The notes below the pieces were generated by a model, which saw nothing but the letters and a program-made list of their open reading frames with translations, had not been told where the DNA came from and did not search any database. Shown in pieces: positions 51,799 to 63,388 of a stretch of DNA of 64,000 nucleotides. Source of the stretch: Saccharothrix saharensis (GTDB taxonomy: Bacteria; Actinomycetota; Actinomycetes; Mycobacteriales; Pseudonocardiaceae); contig NZ_VFPP01000001.1 in assembly GCF_006716745.1 (NCBI RefSeq), forward strand, positions 7,079,386-7,143,385, read 5' to 3'. The translations under genes were made by a program, and so were the position numbers. Numbering within the stretch: position 1 is the first letter of the stretch; each line of letters starts with the position of its first letter.

Positions 51799-52356
51799 AT
51801 GGTCATCTCGGGATTCCTGGCCGGCGCCGCGGGCGCCGGGTTGTTGCGCCGCCTGCCCCGCGGTGCGGACGTGCACTGGCTGTGGTGCGCCGCGCCGACG
51901 GCGGTGTTGTGGTTCGTCGCCTGGGCGCTGGCACCACCGTCCTGGCTGCCCGTGCCGCTGCTCGTGGCGTGGCTCGGCGTGCTGCTGACCGCGACCGACC
52001 TGCGCCACCGCCGCCTGCCGGACGCGGTGACGCTGCCCGCGTACCCGGCGGTCGGCGTCACGTTGTGGTTGTGCGACGCCGACCTCGGGCGCGCGCTGGC
52101 CGGTGGTGCGGTGTTCGCCGGCTTCCACCTGCTGGTCCGGGTGGTGGCGCCGTCGGCGATGGGCGGGGGAGACGTGAAGCTGGCGGGTCCGCTGGGCGCG
52201 GTGCTGGCCTCGGTCTCCTGGATGGCCCTTCCTCTCGCCGCCGTGCTGGCGAGCGCGGTGACGCTCGTGCTGGGCCTGTGGTGGCGTGACGGTGGCTTGC
52301 CGCACGGGCCGGGTCTGCTGGCGGTGACGTGGGTGGTCGCGGTGTCAGCCGGGTGA
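51799..52356 (+). CDS. A24-family prepilin peptidase (short, no methyltransferase domain)
   Basis: The 185-residue membrane protein has about six helices and the aspartic-peptidase motifs LTATDLRHRRLPDAVT and MGGGDVKLAGPLGAVL (GxGD). The N-terminal methyltransferase domain of PilD is absent, as in many actinobacterial forms. It processes type IV pilin-like or Flp/Tad prepilins. No pilin genes are nearby. Its position next to the aro genes is typical of actinobacteria. The last 12 bases overlap the convergent gene. Confidence 0.82.
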   Translation: MVISGFLAGAAGAGLLRRLPRGADVHWLWCAAPTAVLWFVAWALAPPSWLPVPLLVAWLGVLLTATDLRHRRLPDAVTLPAYPAVGVTLWLCDADLGRALAGGAVFAGFHLLVRVVAPSAMGGGDVKLAGPLGAVLASVSWMALPLAAVLASAVTLVLGLWWRDGGLPHGPGLLAVTWVVAVSAG

Positions 52357-52818
52357 GGGTGCGTCCTCGCGCTTGCGGGCCAGCACGACGATCGGACCGA
52401 TGATCGCCAGACCGACGCCGCCGAACCCGCCGACCACCATGCCGAGCGTGTTCACCGTGGGCCCGTTCGTGCGGTGGAAGGTGGTGGCCTTCTTGCCGCT
52501 GCGGGTCCGGTCGGCGGTCATCTCGGCGCCCTCGTCCGCGGGCGACAGGCTGTTCGCGAAGCTGGCGAACCGGTGGCGGCCGCCGTCGGGCGTGACCACG
52601 GTCGCTTCACACGACCAGGTGGCGCCGAGGACGAGCCAGTTGCGCGAGCACGTGACGCCCTGGGCGCGTCCGTCGACCTCCCGGCTCCCGTCGCCCGAGT
52701 ACGGCTCGCTCTCCCGGCCGACGCTGAACACGACGAAGCTGAAGAAGGCGCAGTAGGCGCCGACCAGGAACAAGCCGAGGGCCCGCAGGCGGCGGGAGCG
52801 CTTACCGCGGGCGGTCAT
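52345..52818 (-). CDS. DUF6346-like two-helix membrane protein
   Basis: The 157-residue protein has a first membrane helix (about 12-32), an extracytoplasmic domain with a Cys pair (VTCSRNWLVLGATWSCEATV) and a second helix (about 122-145), ending in a basic tail. This fits a family found in Pseudonocardiales close to ESX-type genes. It overlaps the preceding WXG-like gene by 17 bases, so it is the last gene of the third type VII locus. Function unknown. Confidence 0.55.
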   Translation of the reverse strand: MTARGKRSRRLRALGLFLVGAYCAFFSFVVFSVGRESEPYSGDGSREVDGRAQGVTCSRNWLVLGATWSCEATVVTPDGGRHRFASFANSLSPADEGAEMTADRTRSGKKATTFHRTNGPTVNTLGMVVGGFGGVGLAIIGPIVVLARKREDAPSPG

Positions 52819-54124
52819 GCTCGTTCCACTTCTGGTCGTCGTCGGCGAGGAACTGCTTGTTCAGCTCCTTCGCGCCTTCCTTGACGGGGGCGACGAGGTC
52901 GCCGGGCGTGGGCATGAGGTGGCCGATGTCACGGCTGGCGACGGCCCGGACCCAGTTCTGGCCGTCCAGGATGCCGCCGCCGGTGCGGCTGTCCACCCGG
53001 TCGCCGGCCCGCTGCACGCCGTTGCCGGGATCGGGCATGTCGGCGCTGCGCGTGCTCAGCGGCGGTTGGCCGAGCCGGGCGTACAGGTCCTCGACCTTCT
53101 GCTTGCGCGCCGACCCGCCCTGCTTGACGCGGTCGGCCCAGTCGCCGACGCGCTGGTTGGTGTTCGCGGCCCAGTCGTCGGCCCGGCGGGTGGCGTTGTC
53201 GAGCGAGTCCCGCCCGCGCGTGGCCGTGTCGGCGAGGCGGTCGCCCGCCGAGTCGAGGCCGTCCGCCCGGGACGTCCGCGTGGTCGACCGGTGCAGCAGG
53301 TCGGCGGCGGTCTGGTTGCCGTGCGGGGTGTTGGGCGCCTGCCGCGCCAGCGCCGCCAGGTCGTCGGACTGCTTGCGCATCGCCGCGCCCGCGCGCTTGG
53401 CCAGCGCGGAGAGCTTGTCCAGCGCGCCGAACAGCTTCTTCAGGAACTGGGCGACCTTGCCGCCGATCTGCACGGCCTTGGTGATCGCGCGGGTGATGAA
53501 CGCCGCGATCGACGCGCCCGCGGAAGGCACCGCGGCGGCCGCCGCCGGGATGCCCCACGCGATCAGGGTGCCCGCCAGGTCGGCGAGCAGGTCGCGGATC
53601 AGCGTCCGGGTCGCTGCGACCAGCGCCGCCGCGACCTTGATCTTGTTCGCGGCCGACTCGGCGGCCTCGGCCGAGTTCGCCAGGCCGGTGATCAGGTCGC
53701 CCGCCCGCTGCTTGTAGGCGTCGGCGGCGGGCCCGGTCCACCCGGCGAGCTTGGTCAGGTCGGCCTGCTGCGCCTCCTGGACCTCCTTGAGCCGCGTGCC
53801 GATGTTGGTCCACGTGTTCGCGGCGGCCTCGATGGCGGCCGGGTCGCCCGCGAGGTCGTCGAACGGCTTGCGCACGAACTCGACGTTCTCGATGATCCAG
53901 CCGACCACCGAGGACGCGAGCGTGCCCAGCGGGTCGGCGACCGCCCCCGCGATGTCCATCGCCATCGCGGCCGAGTCGATGCCCAGCGCGACCGGGTCGA
54001 TCGACTTGCCCTCCTGGAACGGCAGCGCGATGTCGCGGACGAGGTCCTCGGCCGTGTCGAACGGACCGGCGCCGGTCAGGACCTTGGTGTCCTTCTGGGG
54101 CTTGGCGATCAGCTCGTTGGTCAC
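52802..54124 (-). CDS. WXG100-like domain protein with long helical C terminus
   Basis: The 440-residue protein has a helical region (about 90-175) with the WXG-type turn LAGWTGPAADAYKQRAGDL (about 125-143), two hydrophobic helices (about 175-215) and a charged, probably disordered C-terminal part (about 270-440, for example RGRDSLDNATRRADDWAANT). It is probably a type VII substrate. No toxin motif was found in the C-terminal part. The ATG overlaps the previous stop codon (ATGA). Confidence 0.65.
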   Translation of the reverse strand: MTNELIAKPQKDTKVLTGAGPFDTAEDLVRDIALPFQEGKSIDPVALGIDSAAMAMDIAGAVADPLGTLASSVVGWIIENVEFVRKPFDDLAGDPAAIEAAANTWTNIGTRLKEVQEAQQADLTKLAGWTGPAADAYKQRAGDLITGLANSAEAAESAANKIKVAAALVAATRTLIRDLLADLAGTLIAWGIPAAAAAVPSAGASIAAFITRAITKAVQIGGKVAQFLKKLFGALDKLSALAKRAGAAMRKQSDDLAALARQAPNTPHGNQTAADLLHRSTTRTSRADGLDSAGDRLADTATRGRDSLDNATRRADDWAANTNQRVGDWADRVKQGGSARKQKVEDLYARLGQPPLSTRSADMPDPGNGVQRAGDRVDSRTGGGILDGQNWVRAVASRDIGHLMPTPGDLVAPVKEGAKELNKQFLADDDQKWNEHDRPR

Positions 54125-54426
54125 GCGTGGATCCCCTCGAACCCGGTGGCGTTGCCGCCGTCGACGTCGCGGTAGGTGGCGGCGGTCGCCTTGAGCGCGA
54201 CGCCGGTGGTCTCCACCGCACCCGGCAGCTTGGCGACGAGGTCCTGCGCCTGCTGCAACTCGTCGTCGAACACGAACGTGTACACCTGGCAGATCAGCCC
54301 CATCACGTCGGCGCCGAGCTTGGTGTGGGAGGCGGAGACGGCCTCCTGGAGGTCGGCCGCGAGCTGGTCGGACAGCAGCTTGCCGTGCGCCTCGACCGCG
54401 TCGGCCCTGGTTTCGAAACCGCTCAT
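54121..54426 (-). CDS. EspC-like small helical ESX-associated protein
   Basis: The 101-residue all-helical protein (FETRADAVEAHGKLLSDQLAADLQEAV ... LVAKLPGAVETTGVALKATAATYRDVD) fits the ESX-associated EspC/DUF2580-like group. It is flanked by ATGA overlaps on both sides and is probably the small partner of the WXG-like protein. Confidence 0.65.
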   Translation of the reverse strand: MSGFETRADAVEAHGKLLSDQLAADLQEAVSASHTKLGADVMGLICQVYTFVFDDELQQAQDLVAKLPGAVETTGVALKATAATYRDVDGGNATGFEGIHA

Positions 54427-54866
54427 CGCAGGAACGTGCCGCCTTCGAAGTCGTCGTCGTCGCGGCTCGCCGGGCGCTTCGCCGTCGGCGGCTCGACCGG
54501 GGGCGCGCCCGGGTCGATCACCGCGATGCCCTGTTCGACCTGTTCACGCAGGTAGCGCATGCTCTCGCCGTCACCGAGCAGCGGGCGCACCGACTCCTCG
54601 ATCTTGCGCGCGGCGTCGACCTGGGCGCGCCGGATCGTGTCCAGGATCGTGCGGCCGAGCGTGGTGTGGCCGAGGTCCATCGCCTTCGGGGTGAGCTGGA
54701 GGGACTCGATCCGGCCGCCCGAGGCGACGGACACCACGACCGCCCCGTCGGGGCTGCGCGCCTCGGCGCGGGACTCGCGGAAGGCGCCCTGGATCGCGTC
54801 GGCCTTGCGCTGCGCCTCCTGGAGCTGCTGTTCGAAGCGTTCGACGTACTGGTGCGGGTCGGTCAT
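54423..54866 (-). CDS. YbaB/EbfC-family protein of a type VII locus
   Basis: The 147-residue protein has an N-terminal coiled coil (VERFEQQLQEAQRKADAI), the YbaB sheet SPDGAVVVSVASGGRIESLQL, the helix LGRTILDTIRRAQVDAARKI and an acidic C terminus (SRDDDDFEGGTFL). Family members bind DNA, but this branch is repeatedly encoded in actinobacterial ESX-type loci. First gene of the operon. Confidence 0.7.
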   Translation of the reverse strand: MTDPHQYVERFEQQLQEAQRKADAIQGAFRESRAEARSPDGAVVVSVASGGRIESLQLTPKAMDLGHTTLGRTILDTIRRAQVDAARKIEESVRPLLGDGESMRYLREQVEQGIAVIDPGAPPVEPPTAKRPASRDDDDFEGGTFLR

Positions 54867-54942
54867 GGTTCCCTACGTGGGTCGGTCGAGAAACGCGGCC
54901 ATCGTGGCACGAACCCACGACCGCGCACGGCGAAAGGCGGAA

Positions 54943-55644
54943 ATGAACCGACCACCCATCACGCCCGGGATGAGGGCGAGGGCGCGCACCACCCCGAACG
55001 CCTGGCTGCACGTGGTCGACCCGGACCACCGGGTCTCCACCGCCGTCCCTCCCGCCGAGGCGGTGATCGGGCGCTACCTGGTGGACCACCGCGGCGAGAT
55101 CACCGACCAGTACGTCCCCAACCCCCGCTACCGCCCTGCCCCACCACCACCGGCTCACCCGGCCACACGCCCGCCAGTCGCGGCCGGCGCCCCGCCCCGG
55201 GTGCCCGCGCCGCCCGCCGCCGCACCCGGAGCCACCGCGCGGGCGGCGGACCGGTCGGCTGCGGACCGGTCGGCGGCGGACGTCGAACCGGCCAACGAGT
55301 TGGAAGCCGTGCTGCGGCTCGTCCACCAGGGAGAGCTGGGCCGGAACGACCTGCTGGCGGCCGTGTTGGCGGCGGAGCTCGTGCTGCCGGCGGATCCCGC
55401 CCGGCCGTCCCGCGGCCACCTCGTGACGCGTGGCGCGGTGGTCGACGCGTTCGCTTCACCGAAGGCGCTGCCGGGTGACTGGCCGCCGCGCTGGCACCTG
55501 TTCACGGGGGTGGAGCTCGCGGTGGTGTTCGACCGGCTCGGGGAGCCGCTGCGGCTGAACCTGGGCGATTCGGCGGGGCTGTCCTGGGAAATCACCTCGG
55601 ACGCCCTCGTCACGGCGTTGCGCGGCACGGTCGGGACCGGCTGA
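54943..55644 (+). CDS. Type VII secretion system-associated protein (SseB-like)
   Basis: The ATG follows AAGGCGG. The 233-residue protein opens with [14 protein letters not shown] and [13 protein letters not shown], a pattern of type VII secretion system-associated proteins. A Pro/Ala-rich linker (about 64-100) follows, then an SseB-like alpha/beta domain (about 105-230: [23 protein letters not shown] and [19 protein letters not shown]). It is divergent from the YbaB-WXG operon and may be a chaperone or regulator of that system. Confidence 0.65.
   Translation: MNRPPITPGMRARARTTPNAWLHVVDPDHRVSTAVPPAEAVIGRYLVDHRGEITDQYVPNPRYRPAPPPPAHPATRPPVAAGAPPRVPAPPAAAPGATARAADRSAADRSAADVEPANELEAVLRLVHQGELGRNDLLAAVLAAELVLPADPARPSRGHLVTRGAVVDAFASPKALPGDWPPRWHLFTGVELAVVFDRLGEPLRLNLGDSAGLSWEITSDALVTALRGTVGTG
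55246..55275 (+). repeat. Two 15-bp direct repeats within the T7SS-associated gene
   Basis: GCGGACCGGTCGGCT and GCGGACCGGTCGGCG follow each other and encode ADRSA twice in the Ala/Pro linker. It is likely a slippage-prone length variant. Confidence 0.6.
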
Positions 55645-55724
55645 GCGTCCATCTGGCGGGACACGTCCGAAGCGCGCTGACCTGGACGTCCGGCCCTCAT
55701 CCGCATTGTGGAAGGATCGCTGTC

Positions 55725-56920
<1,196 letters not shown>

Positions 56921-56924
<4 letters not shown>

Positions 56925-57439
56925 CGCCGAAGTTCGTCGTCCTCGGGCCGCCCGGGGCCGGCAAGACGACGGTCGGGTTGCTGCTCGCCGAACGCCTCGG
57001 CGTCGCCTTCCGCGACACCGACGACGACATCGTGGCCGCCGCGGGCAAGCCGATCTCCGACATCTTCACCGACGACGGCGAGCCCGCGTTCCGCGCGATG
57101 GAGGAGGAAGCCGTCGCCGAAGGCCTCAAGGGCCACGACGGCGTGCTCGCGCTGGGCGGCGGCGCGGTGCTGTCCGCGACCACCCGCGCCCGGCTCGCCG
57201 ACCACACCGTGGTCTTCCTCAACGTCGGCACGGCCGAGGGCGTGCGGCGCACCGGCCTGTCCACCGCGCGGCCGCTGCTGGCGGGCGTGAACCCGCGCGC
57301 CACGTTCAAGTCCCTGTTGGACGCGCGCCTGCCGCTGTACCGGGAAGTCGCCACGATCGAGGTGCTCACCGACGACCTCACCCCGGAGCAGGTGGTCGAC
57401 GAGGTGCTCCGCCCGACGGGACCGGCGCAAGGGACCTGA
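56921..57439 (+). CDS. aroK: Shikimate kinase
   Basis: The GTG overlaps the aroC stop (GTGA). The 172-residue protein has Walker [13 protein letters not shown], the Mg/shikimate motif [26 protein letters not shown] and the lid R-R-T-G-L region ([20 protein letters not shown]). It phosphorylates shikimate. A stop codon sits directly before the next gene's GTG. Confidence 0.93.
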
Positions 57440-59609
<2,170 letters not shown>

Positions 59610-59765
59610 CGGCGGCCCGGGTCCGGTCCGGCTCGATGTGACACGGGGCCCTCGCGGGCACCCCGGGCAGGCCGAAGCCCTGTCACGTCGGGCCTCGTCG
59701 GCCCCGCGCCGGTCGGCGGGTCCACGTCAGCGGCTCGGCCCGACGTGCGTGGTCGCCCGGCGCCG

Positions 59766-59864
59766 TTGTCCGCCGACCGGTACCCGCACGCGGGCGGTCC
59801 GGAGCACCACGCCGCCCACCCGGAGAACGCCGACGGCTTCGAGGCGGAGCCGGTGGCGGGCTAG
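59766..59864 (+). CDS. Possible small ORF after aroB
   Basis: A TTG-started frame of 32 codons (SADRYPHAGGPEHHAAHPEN ... EPVAG) has G or C at nearly every third position, unlike the other two frames. It ends with a TAG that overlaps the stop codon of the convergent gene. There is no ribosome site. It may be the end of a decayed gene or a real small peptide. The rest of the 59610-59765 gap shows nothing clear. Confidence 0.25.
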   Translation: MSADRYPHAGGPEHHAAHPENADGFEAEPVAG

Positions 59865-60268
59865 CTCGTGCCGGCCTGCTCGGGCTGGGGCAGGGCGTTG
59901 CCCACGCCCATCCCGACCGCCGCCGCGGCCATGACCAGCAGCGCCGTGAACGCCGCGCCGCCCGTCAGCGCCGGGCCGAGCGCCTCCAGCCCGGTCTGGT
60001 CCACCAGCGACCGGCCGACCACGCCGACGATCCCGGCCAGCGGACCGGCCACCAGCGCGGCGGCGAACCAGACCATGCCGCGGCCTTCGAGGCCGCGCCA
60101 CGCGTCCAGCGCACCCCACAGCACGCCGATGACGACGACCAGCCCGAGCGCGATGTACCGGATCGACGAGGCCGCCTCGGGGCTGTGCACGCTCACCGCC
60201 GAGGTGCCGGTCTGCACCCCGCCGTGGAACAACCCCAGCCAGAACCCCCGGACCAGCCACGCGCGCAT
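59861..60268 (-). CDS. Four-helix membrane protein (B-4DMT transporter-like)
   Basis: The ATG follows GGGTGGAG. The 135-residue protein has four predicted membrane helices (about 5-22, 36-55, 62-82, 100-125) and starts RAWLVRGFWLGLFHGGVQTGT, which fits the actinobacterial B-4DMT small-transporter family often found near efp and pepQ. Substrate unknown. The stop codon overlaps the small convergent frame. Confidence 0.65.
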   Translation of the reverse strand: MRAWLVRGFWLGLFHGGVQTGTSAVSVHSPEAASSIRYIALGLVVVIGVLWGALDAWRGLEGRGMVWFAAALVAGPLAGIVGVVGRSLVDQTGLEALGPALTGGAAFTALLVMAAAAVGMGVGNALPQPEQAGTS

Positions 60269-60404
60269 GCGCTCCACCCTAAGCGCGGCCGACCGCCCGG
60301 CCCAGCCCCGCACGGTCCGTCACGCGTCCGGTCGCACGATCCGGCACGGTTCACCCGATCGAGTGTCACGGTGAGCCCGCCCACCGGGCCTTAGGCTGCT
60401 GGAC

Positions 60405-61490
60405 ATGCCGCACTCCACTCGCCGCGCCGCCCTGCGCGCCACGCTCCGGGACCGGGAGCTGGACGCCCTGCTGGTGACGAACCTGCTCAACGTCCGCTAC
60501 CTGACCGGGTTCACCGGGTCGAACGCGGCGCTGCTGGTGTCCGCCGACTCCGACGAGGCCGCCGTCTTCTGCACCGACGGCCGCTACCTCACCCAGGCCG
60601 CCGCGCAGGTGCCCGACCTGGAGCGGGTCATCGACCGGCCGTGCGACGTGGCGCTGGTCGAGCGGGCGGTGAAGGCGGGCGCGGGCCGGGTGGGGTTCGA
60701 GAGCGGCCACGTGACCGTGGACGGGCTGGACGCGCTGGCCGACGCCGCCGGCGCCGCGGAGCTGGTGCGCGCGGCCGACCTGGTCGAACGGCTGCGGCTG
60801 GTCAAGGACGACGCCGAGGTGGAGGCGCTGCGCATGGCGTGCGCGGCGGCCGACCGGGCGCTGGCCGACCTCGTCGAGCACGGCGGCCTGCGGCCGGGCC
60901 GCACCGAGCGGGAGATCGCCCGCGAGCTGGAGAGCCGCATGCTGGACCACGGCGCCGCCGGGCCGTCGTTCGAGTCGATCGTGGCGGCCGGCGCGCACTC
61001 GGCCGTGCCGCACCACCGGCCCACCGACGCGGTCGTGCGCGACGGCGACTTCGTCAAGCTGGACTTCGGCGCGCTGGTCGACGGCTACCACTCCGACATG
61101 ACCCGGACCCTGGTCGTCGGCCGGGCCGCGGACTGGCAGCGGGAGCTGTACGAACTGGTCGCGGCCGCGCAGGCGGCCGGCCGGGCCGCGCTGGCGGTCG
61201 GCACGCCGTTCGCGGACGTGGACGCCGCGGCGCGCGGCGTGATCGAGGAGGCCGGGCGCGGCGACGAGTTCCTGCACGGCCTCGGGCACGGCGTCGGCCT
61301 GCAGATCCACGAGGCTCCAGCGCTGTCGAAGGCGGGTGACGGTACACTTCTGCCCGGTATGGCGGTCACCGTCGAGCCCGGTGTGTACCTGGCCGGGAAG
61401 GGTGGTGTCCGCATCGAGGACACGCTCGTGGTGCGCGAAGGCGCCCCGGAGCTCCTCACCCTGACCACGAAGGAGCTCGTGGTCATCTGA
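60405..61490 (+). CDS. pepP: Xaa-Pro aminopeptidase (M24B)
   Basis: The 361-residue enzyme has an N-terminal creatinase-like domain (about 1-125) and a pita-bread catalytic domain with metal ligands in FVKLDFGALVDGYHSDMTRT (two Asp, about 225 and 236), FLHGLGHGVGLQIHE (His), AVTVEPGVYL (Glu) and VRIEDTLVV (Glu). It cuts X-Pro bonds. It precedes efp, and the conserved linkage suggests co-expression with polyproline translation. Confidence 0.9.
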   Translation: MPHSTRRAALRATLRDRELDALLVTNLLNVRYLTGFTGSNAALLVSADSDEAAVFCTDGRYLTQAAAQVPDLERVIDRPCDVALVERAVKAGAGRVGFESGHVTVDGLDALADAAGAAELVRAADLVERLRLVKDDAEVEALRMACAAADRALADLVEHGGLRPGRTEREIARELESRMLDHGAAGPSFESIVAAGAHSAVPHHRPTDAVVRDGDFVKLDFGALVDGYHSDMTRTLVVGRAADWQRELYELVAAAQAAGRAALAVGTPFADVDAAARGVIEEAGRGDEFLHGLGHGVGLQIHEAPALSKAGDGTLLPGMAVTVEPGVYLAGKGGVRIEDTLVVREGAPELLTLTTKELVVI

Positions 61491-61565
61491 AGCGGATCGC
61501 CAGGATCGGATGAGTCGGCCGAGCCGACGTCGTCCTCCACTCACGCAACAGGAGAGCCCACCACC

Positions 61566-62129
61566 GTGGCCACCACCAACGACCTGAAGAACGGCCTGGT
61601 GCTGAACCTCGACGGCCAGCTGTGGACCGTCACCGCGTTCCAGCACGTGAAGCCGGGCAAGGGCGGCGCCTTCGTGCGCACCACGTTGAAGCACGTCCTG
61701 TCCGGCAAGGTCGTGGACAAGACCTTCAACGCGGGCACCAAGGTCGAGACGGCCACCGTCGACAAGCGGGGCATGACCTACCTCTACAAGGACGGCGCCG
61801 ACTTCGTCTTCATGGACGGCGACACCTACGACCAGATCAACGTCCCGGCCGAGACGGTCGGCGACGCGGCGAACTACATGCTGGAGAACCAGGAAGCGGT
61901 CGTCGCCGTGCACGAGGGCGTCGCGCTCTACGTCGAGCTCCCGACCTCGGTCGAGCTCGTGATCCAGCACACCGACCCGGGTCTGCAGGGCGACCGCTCC
62001 ACCGGCGGCACCAAGCCCGCCACGCTGGAGACCGGCGCGGAGATCCAGGTGCCGCTGTTCGTCACCACCGGCGAGAAGATCAAGGTCGACACCCGCGACG
62101 GCCGTTACCTGGGCCGAGTGAACGGCTGA
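61566..62129 (+). CDS. efp: Translation elongation factor P
   Basis: The GTG follows AGGAG. The 187-residue protein has three beta-barrel domains and the loop [18 protein letters not shown], in which the Lys of PGKGG is the usual modification site that rescues ribosomes at polyproline stretches. One base separates it from nusB, so it is co-transcribed. Confidence 0.95.
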   Translation: MATTNDLKNGLVLNLDGQLWTVTAFQHVKPGKGGAFVRTTLKHVLSGKVVDKTFNAGTKVETATVDKRGMTYLYKDGADFVFMDGDTYDQINVPAETVGDAANYMLENQEAVVAVHEGVALYVELPTSVELVIQHTDPGLQGDRSTGGTKPATLETGAEIQVPLFVTTGEKIKVDTRDGRYLGRVNG

Positions 62130-62130
62130 G

Positions 62131-62550
62131 ATGGGCGCACGGAGCAAGGCCCGCAAACGCGCGGTCGACGTCCTCTACGAGGCCGACCTGCGGGGCGCCG
62201 ACCCGGTGACGCTGCTGGCGGACCGGGTCGGTTCGACGGACGTCCCGCCGGTGAACGACTACACGATCGTCCTGGTGGAAGGCGTCACGGCGCACCGGGC
62301 GCGCATCGACGACCTGATCTCCGAGCACGCGGAGGGCTGGACGCTCAACCGCATGCCGGCGGTCGACCGCGCCGTGCTGCGGATCGGGCTCTACGAGCTG
62401 CTGTGGGCGGCGGACGTGCCGGACGCGGTCGCGATCGACGAGGCCGTGGAGCTGGCCAAGGGCCTGTCCACGGACGACTCGCCGCGGTTCGTCAACGGCG
62501 TGCTGGGCCGGATCGCGGTCATCGCCGACCAGCTCCGGGCCGTGCTCTAG
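62131..62550 (+). CDS. nusB: Transcription antitermination factor NusB
   Basis: The 139-residue all-helical protein has SKARKRAVDVLYEADLRG, LNRMPAVDRAVLRIGLYELLW and AIDEAVELAKGLSTDDSPRFVNGVLGRI, all NusB hallmarks. It takes part in rRNA antitermination with NusE. It is followed by a strong terminator. Confidence 0.95.
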   Translation: MGARSKARKRAVDVLYEADLRGADPVTLLADRVGSTDVPPVNDYTIVLVEGVTAHRARIDDLISEHAEGWTLNRMPAVDRAVLRIGLYELLWAADVPDAVAIDEAVELAKGLSTDDSPRFVNGVLGRIAVIADQLRAVL

Positions 62551-62601
62551 CCCCACCCCGTGCCACGGCCGCGCTGCCGCGCGGCCCGCGTGACCAGGCC
62601 G

Positions 62602-62634
62602 AAAGGGCCACCCGACCCGCCGGGTGGCCCTTTT
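62602..62634 (+). terminator. Rho-independent terminator after nusB, shared with bldD
   Basis: AAAGGGCCACCCG and CGGGTGGCCCTTT form a perfect 13-bp stem around ACCCGC, followed by a T-rich end. It lies between the convergent nusB and bldD genes; the A-tract on the left could serve bldD in the opposite direction. Confidence 0.9.
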
Positions 62635-62641
62635 CGCGCGC

Positions 62642-63130
62642 TCAGTCCTCCTTGGCCGGCCGGGCCTCGGGAGGCAGCACGCCCCAGTCGATGAGCTGCT
62701 CGGTCAGCTCGCCGGGCGTCATGTCGTAGATGATCGCCAACGAGCGCAGGTCCTCGGTCCGGATGGACAGCACCTTGCCGTTGTAGTCGCCGCGCTGGCT
62801 CTGGATGGTGGCCGCGTACCGCGCGAGCGGCCCGACCTTCTCCGCCGGCAGCTGTTGCAGCCGTTCCAGGTTGATGACGATCTTGGTGGCGGGCTCGGCA
62901 CCGGACGGGACCCGGCCCTCCGGCAGCAGCTCGGCCACCGGGACGCCGTAGAAGTCGGCCAGCTCGGCGAGCTTCTGCACGGTGACGGCGCGGTCGCCGC
63001 GCTCGTACGAGCCGACGACCACGGCCTTCCAGCGACCGCCGGACTTCTGCTCGACGCCGTGCAAAGACAAGCCCTGCTGCTGGCGGATCGCGCGGAGCTT
63101 TGCCCCCAGCGCCTTGGCGTAGTCGCCCAT
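62642..63130 (-). CDS. bldD: Developmental regulator BldD
   Basis: The 162-residue protein has an N-terminal XRE helix-turn-helix (about 5-70: AKALGAKLRAIRQQQGLSL, AVVVGSYERGDRAVT) and a C-terminal domain with the cyclic-di-GMP motif R113-G-D115 and R124-T-E-D127 (RGD-X8-RxxD), which is intact. c-di-GMP-bound BldD dimers repress sporulation genes in Streptomyces. A BldD box upstream suggests autoregulation. Start chosen at ATG 63130 with GGAG upstream. Confidence 0.95.
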   Translation of the reverse strand: MGDYAKALGAKLRAIRQQQGLSLHGVEQKSGGRWKAVVVGSYERGDRAVTVQKLAELADFYGVPVAELLPEGRVPSGAEPATKIVINLERLQQLPAEKVGPLARYAATIQSQRGDYNGKVLSIRTEDLRSLAIIYDMTPGELTEQLIDWGVLPPEARPAKED

Positions 63131-63195
63131 GTGGCGGTTCTCCGTTCATTCGCCCCGTCAGCCGGTAGGGGACTGCCGCGGGGAGGCTTAGATCA

Positions 63196-63208
63196 ATACG
63201 CAGAGTAA
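63196..63208 (-). promoter_or_regulatory. BldD box upstream of bldD
   Basis: On the minus strand TTACTCTGCGTAT matches the BldD consensus TNACNCWGNGTNA at all but the last position. It lies about 65 bases before the bldD start, where autorepression would be expected. Confidence 0.7.
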
Positions 63209-63343
63209 TGATTGCTCTCCGTGGTCACCAGGTCAAGCTGATCTCGATGGGACAGGTGGGCGAGACCACGCACACCACCCGGAAGATTGACCGCGCGCGC
63301 CTGATACGGTGCTGGTCAGCCCGGTCGCAGCCGGGTGTCCGAC

Positions 63344-63373
63344 GTCCTTTAAGGACCCGTCCAGCGAGGCGGG
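63344..63373 (+). promoter_or_regulatory. PyrR-binding leader overlapping the pyrR ribosome site
   Basis: GTCCTTTAAGGAC is a small hairpin (63344-63356) followed by CCCG-TCCAGCGAGG-CGGG, a stem-loop whose loop fits the PyrR-binding consensus UCCNGNGAGG. The Shine-Dalgarno GGAAGGAGG starts at once after it. In mycobacteria PyrR binding to this kind of loop with UMP blocks translation, so translational repression of pyrR-pyrB is likely here. Confidence 0.75.
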
Positions 63374-63388
63374 GAAGGAGGTCCAACC

